Origin: Nematocida ironsii
Lineage: Eukaryota > Microsporidia
DNA: 64,000 bases
Reading direction: 5' to 3'
Assembly: GCA_001642415.1 (NCBI GenBank)
Contig: LTDK01000183.1
Location: 1-64,000 of the forward strand
Shown here: one piece after another, positions 18,054-26,883 of the stretch
Layout of the letters: the number at the start of each line of letters is the position of its first letter
Position numbering within the stretch: the first letter of the stretch is position 1
Made by a program: the position numbers and the translations under genes
Notes under the pieces: model-generated
Database searches by the model: none
The model's input: only the letters and a program-made list of their open reading frames with translations
What the model was told of the DNA's origin: nothing

Positions 18054-18638
18054 ATAAAGAAAAATAAAAATCGAAAGAAATACTCTTTACTGACAACTGT
18101 GATATAAAAGAAACTGCTGTGCCTATCTGGCGCATCTGTGATATCTTTACTAGTATACAGCCTGGCATGCATACACGTAGTGATTTAATATACCTTTTAC
18201 TATTGATTAAAGCGAAAAAAGTATCCTGTCATCAAATGAAGCTCTTTACTGTCTGCAAATAGTATATATTTGCTTAAAACATACTACATGGCCCTGCGCT
18301 GCTTTACTTAGAGAACAATAGCACTACACAAAGTCATTTAATATAAGAAATTAGTTAATGCAACAATGGATGGAACTTGAGGCTTTTGCGTTGTGCTTCT
18401 GAGCCAAATAAGCAAAGACAACACATTTCAACTGACTTTGAACTGTAAATGGATAAGTGGCTGACAGATTTTTATTTTATCATTTAATTTGAAGCCATAC
18501 ATGAATAAATTAGAATGTGCTGTATTTCCAAAAATTCTATAATTGCAAATGATGTCTTGTGCGGTGGTAGGGCACGTATCTCGGCAAGTATTATAAAAAT
18601 TTTATAATTAATTATGCGGAAAATATTCAGTTTTTTTA
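18054..18638. other. Divergent gap upstream of RRP9-like gene
   Basis: No gene is seen in these 585 bases. It should carry promoters for a membrane protein gene (minus) and the WD40 gene (plus). No tRNA-like cloverleaf signature was found by eye. Confidence 0.5.
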
Positions 18639-19598
18639 ATGTCAGCAGAGCCAACCACATTGACACATACGCTAATTTCTAAGCTAAAGTCGCCGCCAAC
18701 CGCTATGACTATACAAAACAGCGAAATAACCATTGCGCAGAAGTCCGGCGAAATAGTTACAGTCTCTCCAGAAACAAAAGAAAGAAAAGTTCTAGTAAAG
18801 GATAAAAACACAACAACAGCCATTTGTGCTGTAGACGGCATTCTACTGGTGGGTGCTCGTACAGGAGAAATTAAATCACTCTGTGATAAAAAGTATAAAA
18901 GAATCTCAAAAAGGCATAGAGGACAGATTATATCAATCCATGCCATAAAAACAGAGAATAATGAAACAGAAATTATTACTGCTTCAGCAGACCATAGAGT
19001 GTTTTTGTGGAAGCTAGATATTAATGAGTCAAAGGGGGCTAAAACTGTTCATCTTCTTTTTATGAAAGCGCTATATGGGCCAAACACCCCAATTAAGTCT
19101 ACGTCTATGTCTCCAGACAAAAAGCTTCTTCTGTGTACAGCAGAGCTAACAGAGACAGTGCGAATATTTAAACTGGAAAAAGACACGCAGCTTTTGTTCA
19201 ATCTTAAAGACGGCCATGCGCTATATGGTGCATTTATAACAAACGAGCAATTCATAGTTATGTCAAATCGAAGCACTCTTCATCTATATAATATAAATAA
19301 GACAGATCCTGTTAAGAGCCTACACATACCAACAGAGGCCGAAGCATCTGCTGAAGTCTCTTCATTCAAGCTTATTTCTCCAGCGACCGTGGCAATCGGC
19401 TTCTCAAATGGACAGATAATTATTGTCTCAATTGCAGAAACCGCAGAAATTTTAAGCCATTGCCAAATAGACGGCATTCCAAATGATTTTATGCAAAAAG
19501 AATCGACTTTGTACGTGGCTGCAGGAAAGGAGGAGAGTCATTCTCGTTTCTTTGTTAACAAATCCTTTTTAAACGGTTTTGTTGCTATTCCAATGTAA
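18639..19598 (+). CDS. RRP9: WD40 protein, probable U3 snoRNP component RRP9 (U3-55K)
   Basis: The 319-residue protein is a degenerate seven-bladed WD40 propeller; clear repeat ends include ITASADHRVFLWKLD (about 110-124). The last 30 residues, LYVAAGKEESHSRFFVNKSFLNGFVAIPM, match the pattern near the C-terminus of RRP9/U3-55K (VAxGxExRxGRW...K..NG). RRP9 binds the U3 snoRNA B/C motif and is needed for 18S rRNA processing. It is shorter than yeast RRP9 (573), lacking the N-terminal extension. The next gene, eL18, starts 40 bases downstream on the same strand. Another WD40 ribosome-assembly protein remains possible. Confidence 0.6.
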   Translation: MSAEPTTLTHTLISKLKSPPTAMTIQNSEITIAQKSGEIVTVSPETKERKVLVKDKNTTTAICAVDGILLVGARTGEIKSLCDKKYKRISKRHRGQIISIHAIKTENNETEIITASADHRVFLWKLDINESKGAKTVHLLFMKALYGPNTPIKSTSMSPDKKLLLCTAELTETVRIFKLEKDTQLLFNLKDGHALYGAFITNEQFIVMSNRSTLHLYNINKTDPVKSLHIPTEAEASAEVSSFKLISPATVAIGFSNGQIIIVSIAETAEILSHCQIDGIPNDFMQKESTLYVAAGKEESHSRFFVNKSFLNGFVAIPM

Positions 19599-19638
19599 TT
19601 TTTAGTTTTATTTTTCTTTTAATTTTACCCCTAGTAGT

Positions 19639-20166
19639 ATGTTAGGAAGACCAACTAAAGTAAGAGGAGGCAGAAAAACCCCAAAAACACAGAATGCTGA
19701 AATAAACAATCTGTTTGAGCTTTTCTCATCTGTAGCAAGAAGAACCACCCACCCAGAGTACCAGAAGATCGCAAAGTACATCAAGAAGCCAATTACTCAG
19801 AGATCTGTTCTTACACTTAAAAATTTAGTGAAGTACACCACTCCATGCCAAGAAAAGTTAGCTGTTGTAGTAACAAAGATTGTGGCAGACGACAGCGTAG
19901 TTGAGATCCCACACCCAATCAGAGTAGCTTGCTTAAGTATATCCCAGAAAGCAAGAGAAAAGATAGAGAAATACGGTGGCCAGATTTTCAAGCTTGATGA
20001 GATATTTAAAGTTGCTCCAACTCCAGAGCAGATGGTCATTTTCCAGGCTCCAGTGAAGAATAGAAAGCAGTGCCAGTACTTCGGATCTGCCAGTGACAGA
20101 AAGAACCCAGCAAGACCAAAAGTGCTCAGCAAAGGATCAGAAAAGAGAAAGAGAAAACACGAATAA
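19639..20166 (+). CDS. RPL18: 60S ribosomal protein eL18
   Basis: The 175-residue basic protein matches eL18, a large-subunit protein. Family landmarks are LFSSVARRTTHPEYQKIAKY near residues 29-48, VVTKIVADDSVVEIPHPIRVACLSISQKAREKIEKYGG about 77-114, and a C-terminal FGSA.......KPKVLSKGSEKRKRKHE. The length is close to normal. The leader has a TTTTACCCCTAGTAGT patch before the ATG, a short C-run comparable to that before eL36. It sits between the RRP9-like gene and RFC on the same strand, with only 24 bases to the RFC start. Confidence 0.9.
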   Translation: MLGRPTKVRGGRKTPKTQNAEINNLFELFSSVARRTTHPEYQKIAKYIKKPITQRSVLTLKNLVKYTTPCQEKLAVVVTKIVADDSVVEIPHPIRVACLSISQKAREKIEKYGGQIFKLDEIFKVAPTPEQMVIFQAPVKNRKQCQYFGSASDRKNPARPKVLSKGSEKRKRKHE

Positions 20167-20190
20167 TAAAGCGAATTGAAATAAAATTTT

Positions 20191-21165
20191 ATGCAACGTG
20201 ACATTACATGGACAGAGAAGTACAGGCCTACAGAATTGGACAGTATGGCTCTACCTTCTGAAATTAGAGACTTTTTTTCTTCTTTGCTTTCGGGAAGCTA
20301 TGCGCTCCCTAATATTATACTGCATGGTCCGCCAGGAAGTGGAAAGACCTCGCTTGCGCTTATTCTGGCCAGCAAGCTTACCAGAAAAGAGAATGTTTTG
20401 GAGTTAAATGCATCAAGCGATAGAGAGATTTCTGCAATCAGAGGAAAGATAAAGACATTTGCTGCATCCAAGGCGCACTCTGGAGAAATAAAGATAATAA
20501 TTATGGATGAGTGCGACTATCTTACTGCCGATGCCCAGCACTGTCTTAGAAGAATTATTGAAGACACCCACAAAAATACCCGATTTATATTTATAACCAA
20601 CTATATTAACAGAGTTATAGATCCAATTAAAAGCAGACTTGTTCCACTCTATATTCCATCAACTGAAGAATGCCAGAGTCTTGAAGTGCTAAAGAGAATA
20701 ACAAAGAAAGAAGGAATAGATGTCACAGAATGTAATTTGTTGTACATTCTAACTCTAGCCGAGGGAGACCTGCGAAAAGCAATAGTTCTACTGCAAACAG
20801 TGGGATCCTGCACACTCGACAAAAGCAACCAACTAGGTGCAGAGGCCCAGCACAGAGCAATTATAGATGAAATAGCAGGAGTCATCCCAAAAGAGCTGAT
20901 TCAACAGATATTAACTGCCAGTACAGTTGAAAATGTGCTTTCAATCTCTAAAGACATTGCTTTGATGGGACACTCTGCTATAAGTGTAGTGCATGCACTT
21001 TCTAGCTATATTCGAACTCTGGATGAAATTACTCCCCAGCTAAAGAATTTATTGATTACACTTGGCAGCTGTGAAAGTGATATGCTATGTGGTGGAAGTG
21101 ATTTTATCTATTTATCCCGCGTGGTATCAAGTGTAGCAGACATTTTAAATTCTAGCACGCCGTAA
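20191..21165 (+). CDS. Replication factor C small subunit (RFC2/RFC4-like)
   Basis: RFC is the clamp loader that opens PCNA at primer ends. This 324-residue AAA+ subunit has WTEKYRP (7-13), Walker A GPPGSGKT (46-53), ELNASSDREI, and Walker B IIIMDECD (102-109), where the usual DEAD is DECD. The following MTADAQ-type motif (LTADAQHCLRR) and DPIKSRL (144-150) fit the yeast Rfc2/human RFC4 type better than Rfc4 or Rfc5; the SRC motif reads SRL. The C-terminal collar domain is present. It starts 24 bases after eL18. Confidence 0.88.
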   Translation: MQRDITWTEKYRPTELDSMALPSEIRDFFSSLLSGSYALPNIILHGPPGSGKTSLALILASKLTRKENVLELNASSDREISAIRGKIKTFAASKAHSGEIKIIIMDECDYLTADAQHCLRRIIEDTHKNTRFIFITNYINRVIDPIKSRLVPLYIPSTEECQSLEVLKRITKKEGIDVTECNLLYILTLAEGDLRKAIVLLQTVGSCTLDKSNQLGAEAQHRAIIDEIAGVIPKELIQQILTASTVENVLSISKDIALMGHSAISVVHALSSYIRTLDEITPQLKNLLITLGSCESDMLCGGSDFIYLSRVVSSVADILNSSTP

Positions 21166-22194
21166 GTAAAATAAGTGCCTTACTGGTTTACTGTTATAGT
21201 ACGGATGCAACTTATTAATAATTGCGATTGCTCTTTCTTGTCTTTTTATGGCATTAGAAACATAAAATTGTCTCCATCTCATATATGGTAAAGCACTATT
21301 ATCTTCTATGAAAAGAGATCCATAAAAATAAAATTCTAATAATAAAGATGTTGACTAACATACATTTATATTCTTGATTTTTAATACTGGATTTATAAGA
21401 AAAAAATGCCTTGCCAAACAGCATGGGTGAATTTCTTATTTATTTTGGGGCAGTTTATAAGTCAATTTATATAATTTGTGTTTTATCCAAAGATAACAAT
21501 TTTATTTGCATATTTATGCTTTTATTGCGAATCTAATAATCAAAAGATTCTTTGTCTTCTATAATGTTACTCTAATTCATACTATACAAATCTTAAGATA
21601 TATTATGCTGTACATTGAGTATATAAATTGTTGATTTTGGATGACTAGATGCAGAATAGCAAACAATTAACATGATATTAATGTATGTGTATGTATCATT
21701 TTTAATGTGGATGTGCATTTGCTATCATAAATCATGAAAGTAGAAAATATATAAGAGTTTCTGGAGTTTAATAAACAACAAGTGCATGTCTATGTCATCA
21801 ACAAAAAAACAGCGTAAATTTTTAATTTGGGACATAGTATACCTCTGTTGTGATATAATAATCGATTTTTATGAGTATTAGTTTATTTGTTGTATATTCC
21901 TATTTGTTTGGGTTCTGTTAAATTCAATTAAATTTCTAAATATTTAATTATTATTCCTTTTATTTAAACAAATATGTCCATTTGTTAATAAAAAGTATAC
22001 AAGTTTATTTTAAAGAAAATGATAATTGAGATAGCATGCCAAATAAAAATACAAACAAGATAAACACGCGAATAAAATAGCTAGAAAGCACACAAATGCC
22101 CAGAAGAGGCGGCCAACAATATCATCTTACCATTACTTTAAATTTATTATACATGAGAATTCTATGTACTTTTATTTTTTTTCTAGTGGGAAGT
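21166..22194. other. 1-kb AT-rich gap
   Basis: I see no gene, tRNA or strong repeat in this stretch. Short A/T tracts and weak palindromes are present but typical for the base composition. An upstream in-frame extension of the following gene reaches back to 22096. Confidence 0.5.
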
Positions 22195-22584
22195 ATGGAG
22201 CCATTCATAGAAGAGTTCAAGAGACTTCAAAGAGTTATTTATAAATCCACAAATTCATATGGAAGTACTCTTTATTATAGAAATGTAGTGCATGTAAGCA
22301 GGTTAATTAAAAAGTATTTAAAAACGGATAGTACAAAAAAAACAAAAGAGCTGCTAGTAGGTGAAATACAAGATAAGTGCCAGACTGCGTATGTATCACT
22401 AAGCAGTAATATAGCACTGGGCCACAATTTAGGGCTATCTATAGGTCTCATGGCAATAATTGCAAAGCTGTATAGCCAGAGCAAGAGGCTTAACTCACAA
22501 AGTATTTCTAACTGTAATTCTTATGTTATTCAGCCAATAGACAGCAGCACAGAAGAAGATGTAATAAGTGATATATTCAAATAA
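22195..22584 (+). CDS. NEPRO (DUF4477)/RMP1-like nucleolar protein, tentative
   Basis: From the ATG at 22195 the protein has 129 residues. It resembles the N-terminal region of the NEPRO/RMP1 group (RNase MRP-linked) in two blocks: LQRVIYKSTNSYGSTLYYRNVVHVSRLIKKYL near the start, and LGHNLGLSIGLMAIIAKLYSQSKRL near residues 80-104, matching a block that in NEPRO follows the xLNxVxxGLxSRLxxLYK pattern. The frame is open upstream to 22096 and could add a hydrophobic leader (MRILCTFIFFLV), which would suit a secreted protein instead. I favour the shorter start because the body looks nuclear. Confidence is limited. Confidence 0.5.
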   Translation: MEPFIEEFKRLQRVIYKSTNSYGSTLYYRNVVHVSRLIKKYLKTDSTKKTKELLVGEIQDKCQTAYVSLSSNIALGHNLGLSIGLMAIIAKLYSQSKRLNSQSISNCNSYVIQPIDSSTEEDVISDIFK

Positions 22585-22875
22585 AAGATAGAAAAACAAA
22601 TATATTTATAAATAAACCAGCACAACAACAAACCAATAGGAATACTACAGTCACACTATACAAATTTCTATCTAAAAAATCCTTTTAATAATGACTTACT
22701 ACTTAAAAAAATCACTATGCATTGTTGCTTAATAATACATAAAGAAATTCATAATTGCATATAGAGCTAGAAAATAATCTTAAATAAAATCTTGTTTGAG
22801 TTATAGTAGAATTTATGTTTATTTTAAATATTCTTTATTAATCATTTATACTAAAAATATGCATAAATTAAATAT

Positions 22876-23556
22876 TTAATTATAGCCAAATGTGGTACTA
22901 GAAGAAAATCTTCTTGTTTCTGCCTGACTGAGAGATTCTCCTAGAACGGATGTTTGTGTGCGATCAAAAACAGAATCTTGAGAGAATTTTTCACCAAATA
23001 CGCCAGTTTCATTCAATTTTGAGTCACCATTATTTGTAGTTTTAACGTAGATTGTATTACTACCTTCATATACACTTTGCATAGGAGGGCTGTATGGAGG
23101 AGGAGGAGAGTTTTTATAAAAACTATCCGATTCTTCTTCAAGAAGTGGAGCACTTGGAATTGCTGAAGTTGGATTCGCATGTGAAACCTTTTGATTGGCC
23201 GCATCGCTGGCCTGGGATGTGGTGTGTGTTGAGACGAATGCAGGCTTGCTGTAATCATCATTAGACTGGGTTTGTCTAGAGGTTTGTGCATTTTGTTGAT
23301 TTCGCGCATTTCGCGTGTTTCTTTTTGAATAGTCTGATATAACAGCTAATATTACTATTGCTATTAGAATAGAAGCTAAAATTGCAAAAATTACATATGG
23401 GTTGTTCATATGTAATTCTACAGTCCCCAGTGAAGTGTTCCCCTCTACTATTGTGCTGGAGATGGGAGCTGATATAATAGATGGCTGTATGTATGTTGGC
23501 TCATACCAAGTTGTTCTTTCATGGTAAAATGGTGATCCCGTTGAATAATAATGCAT
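22876..23556 (-). CDS. Single-pass membrane protein with PPxY motif, unknown family
   Basis: The 226-residue protein has an N-terminal segment of about 50 residues rich in Tyr, Ser and Pro, a transmembrane helix at about 53-74 followed by a basic stop-transfer patch (YSKRNTRNAR), and a disordered tail rich in Ser, Gln and Asn. The tail contains a PPPPY motif at 151-155, the classic ligand of WW domains such as those of Nedd4/Rsp5 ubiquitin ligases. With no clear signal peptide it is probably type III (N-out). No family is recognised. The layout resembles an adaptor or cargo receptor. Confidence 0.6.
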   Translation of the reverse strand: MHYYSTGSPFYHERTTWYEPTYIQPSIISAPISSTIVEGNTSLGTVELHMNNPYVIFAILASILIAIVILAVISDYSKRNTRNARNQQNAQTSRQTQSNDDYSKPAFVSTHTTSQASDAANQKVSHANPTSAIPSAPLLEEESDSFYKNSPPPPYSPPMQSVYEGSNTIYVKTTNNGDSKLNETGVFGEKFSQDSVFDRTQTSVLGESLSQAETRRFSSSTTFGYN

Positions 23557-24335
23557 AATGCAAAATAAATAAATTTTTTTATTTATATTATCGTTATTTT
23601 CATAATCTATAAATATATTTGATTTATTTTAGTATATAAGTCTGCCAAATTACAGATCTTATAGGATATTTATATACAGTATAAAGACTATTTCTTTATT
23701 CCTTTTTTAAGATAATTAATAGCTTTTGTATTAAGTTGCTATGAGAAAAAATTTGCTTAAATACTCCTTTGGAAGGATTGTGACAATTCCACATTAAAAA
23801 TGAAATAATCAATAACTAGAAATAGACAAACAATTCTATATAAAGGAGGAATGTATGTATACAGATCACCTAGGCACAATCCGAACTTCTTTTATTATAA
23901 TAAACAGCTATTTATATTCATTATTTCTTTGGCATTTTCAAATATTTGCTTCTTAATAAAGAATGTTTTCCCATATACAATTCGAAATACATAATAGAAT
24001 TTTAATGAAAAATAGACTAATTTAATAGCTATTTCGGGTACATATGCTAGTTAATATTAGACTATTTATATTATAGGAGCAAAAATGTGTAGTAAATCAG
24101 ATAAGCAAAAACAAATAGGCTAATGGAAATAGAATAAATAGGATCCAACTCAGAGTTTAGCTAGATATATAGATTAAGACAGTATATCTGCTTTCCTTTA
24201 TAGATTTAAATTCAGATTGACGCATATTAATTAAAGGCAAAAGATAAAAACAGCTATGTATAAATAGAAAGTGAATAAGCATCTAATCATTTTATTATTA
24301 CAGATAAAACGACGGGATGTTTGAATATTTTGTGT
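23557..24335. other. 779-base AT-rich gap between PPxY gene and Hsp70
   Basis: No gene is seen. The region carries the PPxY gene's promoter on the minus strand and the 3' end of the Hsp70 gene. Open frames overlapping the Hsp70 end are shadows. Confidence 0.5.
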
Positions 24336-26792
24336 TTAAAGGTCTTCCTTTGGAATAAATTCCTCTGCCTCTTCTGGTGCCTGTGCTTTTTCTGGCTCTG
24401 GCTTTCCAACTGGCTCCTGCTCCTCGCCAAGTGCTGCATATGCAGAGGCAAGGTCTGTAAGCTTCTCTTGTATTTTTTGAACCATTTCATCGTCGCTAAT
24501 GTCATTTCTGTTCTTAACTTCCATTTCAATCCAGTAGTTGGATTCTTTGTAGAGGTCGTTAAGCACCTTCTTCTTAGGATGGGTCTCTGGAAGCATTGCT
24601 GCTTCGTCTCTGAATCTAAGAACGGTTTCTTCAAGCTCCTTGGTCTTTTCACACTTCTCAAGCCACTTGGCTTCAGTTTCCTTTGTCTTCTCATACTTCT
24701 TGTTAAGCTCTTCAATCTCTTTGTCAGAAAGTCTTGTCTTATCCTTGGTAATAGAGATGGTTTGCCCATTTGGTAGATCAGTACCGTCTTCACCAACTTC
24801 AGTAGCCTTAACAATCATGTCTCCTGCGCTACCAATGTCGAATGTTACCTTAATTCTCTTCTTTCCTCTTGGAAGAGTATTGTGTGGCATGTTCAGATCA
24901 AAGGTACCAACAGTCTTAGTGTTACTAAACCTCTTGGTGGTGGAGTGAGTCTGTCCTACTACAATTCGCACAGATTTTTGTGCATCTGAAGTTGTAGTAA
25001 AGTATTTTTCAAAGACATTTGGTACTTGTGCACCAGCCTCTGCCATGACATCAAACATGTCCTGGTCTAGCTTGATTCCCATGTTCATGGGGATGGCATC
25101 AACCAAGGCAACGAATTGGTCTTCATCAATCATGCCCTCTAATGAGGCTGCATAGTATGCAGCACCAACAGAAACACATGTGTCTGGGTCTAAGTCAAAG
25201 CAGTGGTTTGCTCTAGTAAACTCTGACATAAGAAGTCTTCTTATACCAAAGAGTCTGCTTGATCCTCCTACGTATAATACGTGCTCAACATCTTCTTTCT
25301 TTCTTACGGTCTTAAGCTTCTGAATAAGCCCCTCTACTTCATTTCCTTTAGAGTTTGGATCAACGGTGTTGTCCAAAAGCTTTCTAATCTTGTCGTACAC
25401 TGGGGTACAGATCTGCTCCATCTTGTTTGCTGAAAGCTCCAGCTCGCATTCTGTCTGTTTTCCGCCGTCAAGCTCAATTACTAAGCTTCTTTTCACTACC
25501 TCATTGTGCACGTCGTACTTAACTTCATCCTTGCTGTTGCTTCTAAGATGCTCCTTTCGAACCTTCTCATCCAGAATGTTTTGCTTATTACATAATTCTA
25601 TTTTCATTTCCTCAACAAGATATCTCATACGGAGGGAGGTGTTAATAGGGAAGTTTTCTGGCTGAATGTTGTATTTTGCCTTGAGCTGATCCTGGAACTC
25701 TTTGTAGATAAGATCGTTAACGTTCTCTCCTCCCAAGAAGTTGTCTCCTACGTGCCCGTCTACAACAAGCACGTCGGTCCCTTCATCCAGATTCAGATAT
25801 GAAATGTCAAGAGTACCACCTCCAAAGTCAAAAACTAAGAAGCTCTTTTCGGACATATCTGAAAGTCTCTTTGCCTTTGAGCATGTGTATGCATAGGCAA
25901 TTGCAGCACTGGTTGGCTCATTAATAATACCATCTGGGTGTACATTCAGTAGAGAATACACTGCTGCATCTCTTGTTTCTTCCTTCTGAACAAAGTCAAA
26001 GTATGCAGGAACAGTAATAACACAAGTCTTCTTCTGCATTAACTGCTGCTTGTCCTCTTCAGTTCTCTCAGAAGGGCTCTTGTACCACTGCAGCTCAAAC
26101 TTTAATCTAAGCTCATCAAGGATTAATGTGCTCAGACTTCTTGGAGTAATCCATGCCACCTCGTTGTCATTCTCATCGTTAATGCTAATTCCAAGCACAG
26201 ACTTCTTGAGCTTCTCATCGTATTTCTGGTTAATCATGTACTTCACATTATCCTTGGTAGTCTTGACTACATTTGAGTCCTTTGAGTCAATTGTACTTCT
26301 GGCAAGCAATGGCTTAAACCGGTATATATAGTTCTTTACTGAGTTCTTCTCGTTCTTCATTCTCTCAATTGCTGGCCATCCAACAATAGGAGTAATTAAT
26401 CCTTTAAAGCTGTTCTTAATCCACATACCGTTGTAGTAGTAGTGGCTTCCATTGGTGTAGTCTTTTCTAATTTTGTCCATTTCATCCATAACGTTCTTGG
26501 AAAGCATGCCCTCGTCCTTTACATCCATCTTTACAAAGGATGGCATGCTTACCTTTCCGTCGATCTGAATGGTCTCTACTGTCTTCTTCACTTTGTCAAA
26601 CACTGAGATAACTGAGTTAGTTGTTCCCAAGTCAATTCCTAGCACTACTGTAGAAGGAGCTTCATACTGGTTTGCATGAACGGGTGCATTCCCTGTAAAC
26701 TCGTCATACTTTGCCTCTCTACAATTCACTATCCCAAGAACACTTACAACTGTAAATGTAACTGCAACTACTCGTCTAAGGAACATTGACAT
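24336..26792 (-). CDS. Hsp70-family chaperone with signal peptide, ER type
   Basis: The 818-residue protein starts with a signal peptide (about 1-23, ending near IVNC). The nucleotide-binding domain is complete: GIDLGTTNS (52-60), NEPTSAAIAYAY, DFGGGTLDIS and a VGGSSR motif. It is longer and more diverged than BiP, with inserts in subdomains IB and IIA (about 130-235), and its substrate-binding part is recognisable (GTFDLNMPHNTLPRGKKRIKVTFDIG). A Lys/Glu-rich C-terminus ends in KEDL, a near match to KDEL/HDEL, which suggests retention in the ER lumen; export is an alternative if the receptor does not accept this form. It is divergent with PUS10, 91 bases apart. Confidence 0.85.
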   Translation of the reverse strand: MSMFLRRVVAVTFTVVSVLGIVNCREAKYDEFTGNAPVHANQYEAPSTVVLGIDLGTTNSVISVFDKVKKTVETIQIDGKVSMPSFVKMDVKDEGMLSKNVMDEMDKIRKDYTNGSHYYYNGMWIKNSFKGLITPIVGWPAIERMKNEKNSVKNYIYRFKPLLARSTIDSKDSNVVKTTKDNVKYMINQKYDEKLKKSVLGISINDENDNEVAWITPRSLSTLILDELRLKFELQWYKSPSERTEEDKQQLMQKKTCVITVPAYFDFVQKEETRDAAVYSLLNVHPDGIINEPTSAAIAYAYTCSKAKRLSDMSEKSFLVFDFGGGTLDISYLNLDEGTDVLVVDGHVGDNFLGGENVNDLIYKEFQDQLKAKYNIQPENFPINTSLRMRYLVEEMKIELCNKQNILDEKVRKEHLRSNSKDEVKYDVHNEVVKRSLVIELDGGKQTECELELSANKMEQICTPVYDKIRKLLDNTVDPNSKGNEVEGLIQKLKTVRKKEDVEHVLYVGGSSRLFGIRRLLMSEFTRANHCFDLDPDTCVSVGAAYYAASLEGMIDEDQFVALVDAIPMNMGIKLDQDMFDVMAEAGAQVPNVFEKYFTTTSDAQKSVRIVVGQTHSTTKRFSNTKTVGTFDLNMPHNTLPRGKKRIKVTFDIGSAGDMIVKATEVGEDGTDLPNGQTISITKDKTRLSDKEIEELNKKYEKTKETEAKWLEKCEKTKELEETVLRFRDEAAMLPETHPKKKVLNDLYKESNYWIEMEVKNRNDISDDEMVQKIQEKLTDLASAYAALGEEQEPVGKPEPEKAQAPEEAEEFIPKEDL

Positions 26793-26883
26793 ATAATGAA
26801 ATTAAAAAAAAAATCTTTAAATATTTTTAATTTTAATTGTTAAATCATTTTGGTAATTTAAACCATCCGGAACTAAAATTTAA

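Noticed and set aside
24287..24814. Lys/Arg-rich open frame on the minus strand inside the Hsp70 gene
   Set aside because: It overlaps the well-supported Hsp70 frame on the same strand in another phase and has no domain.
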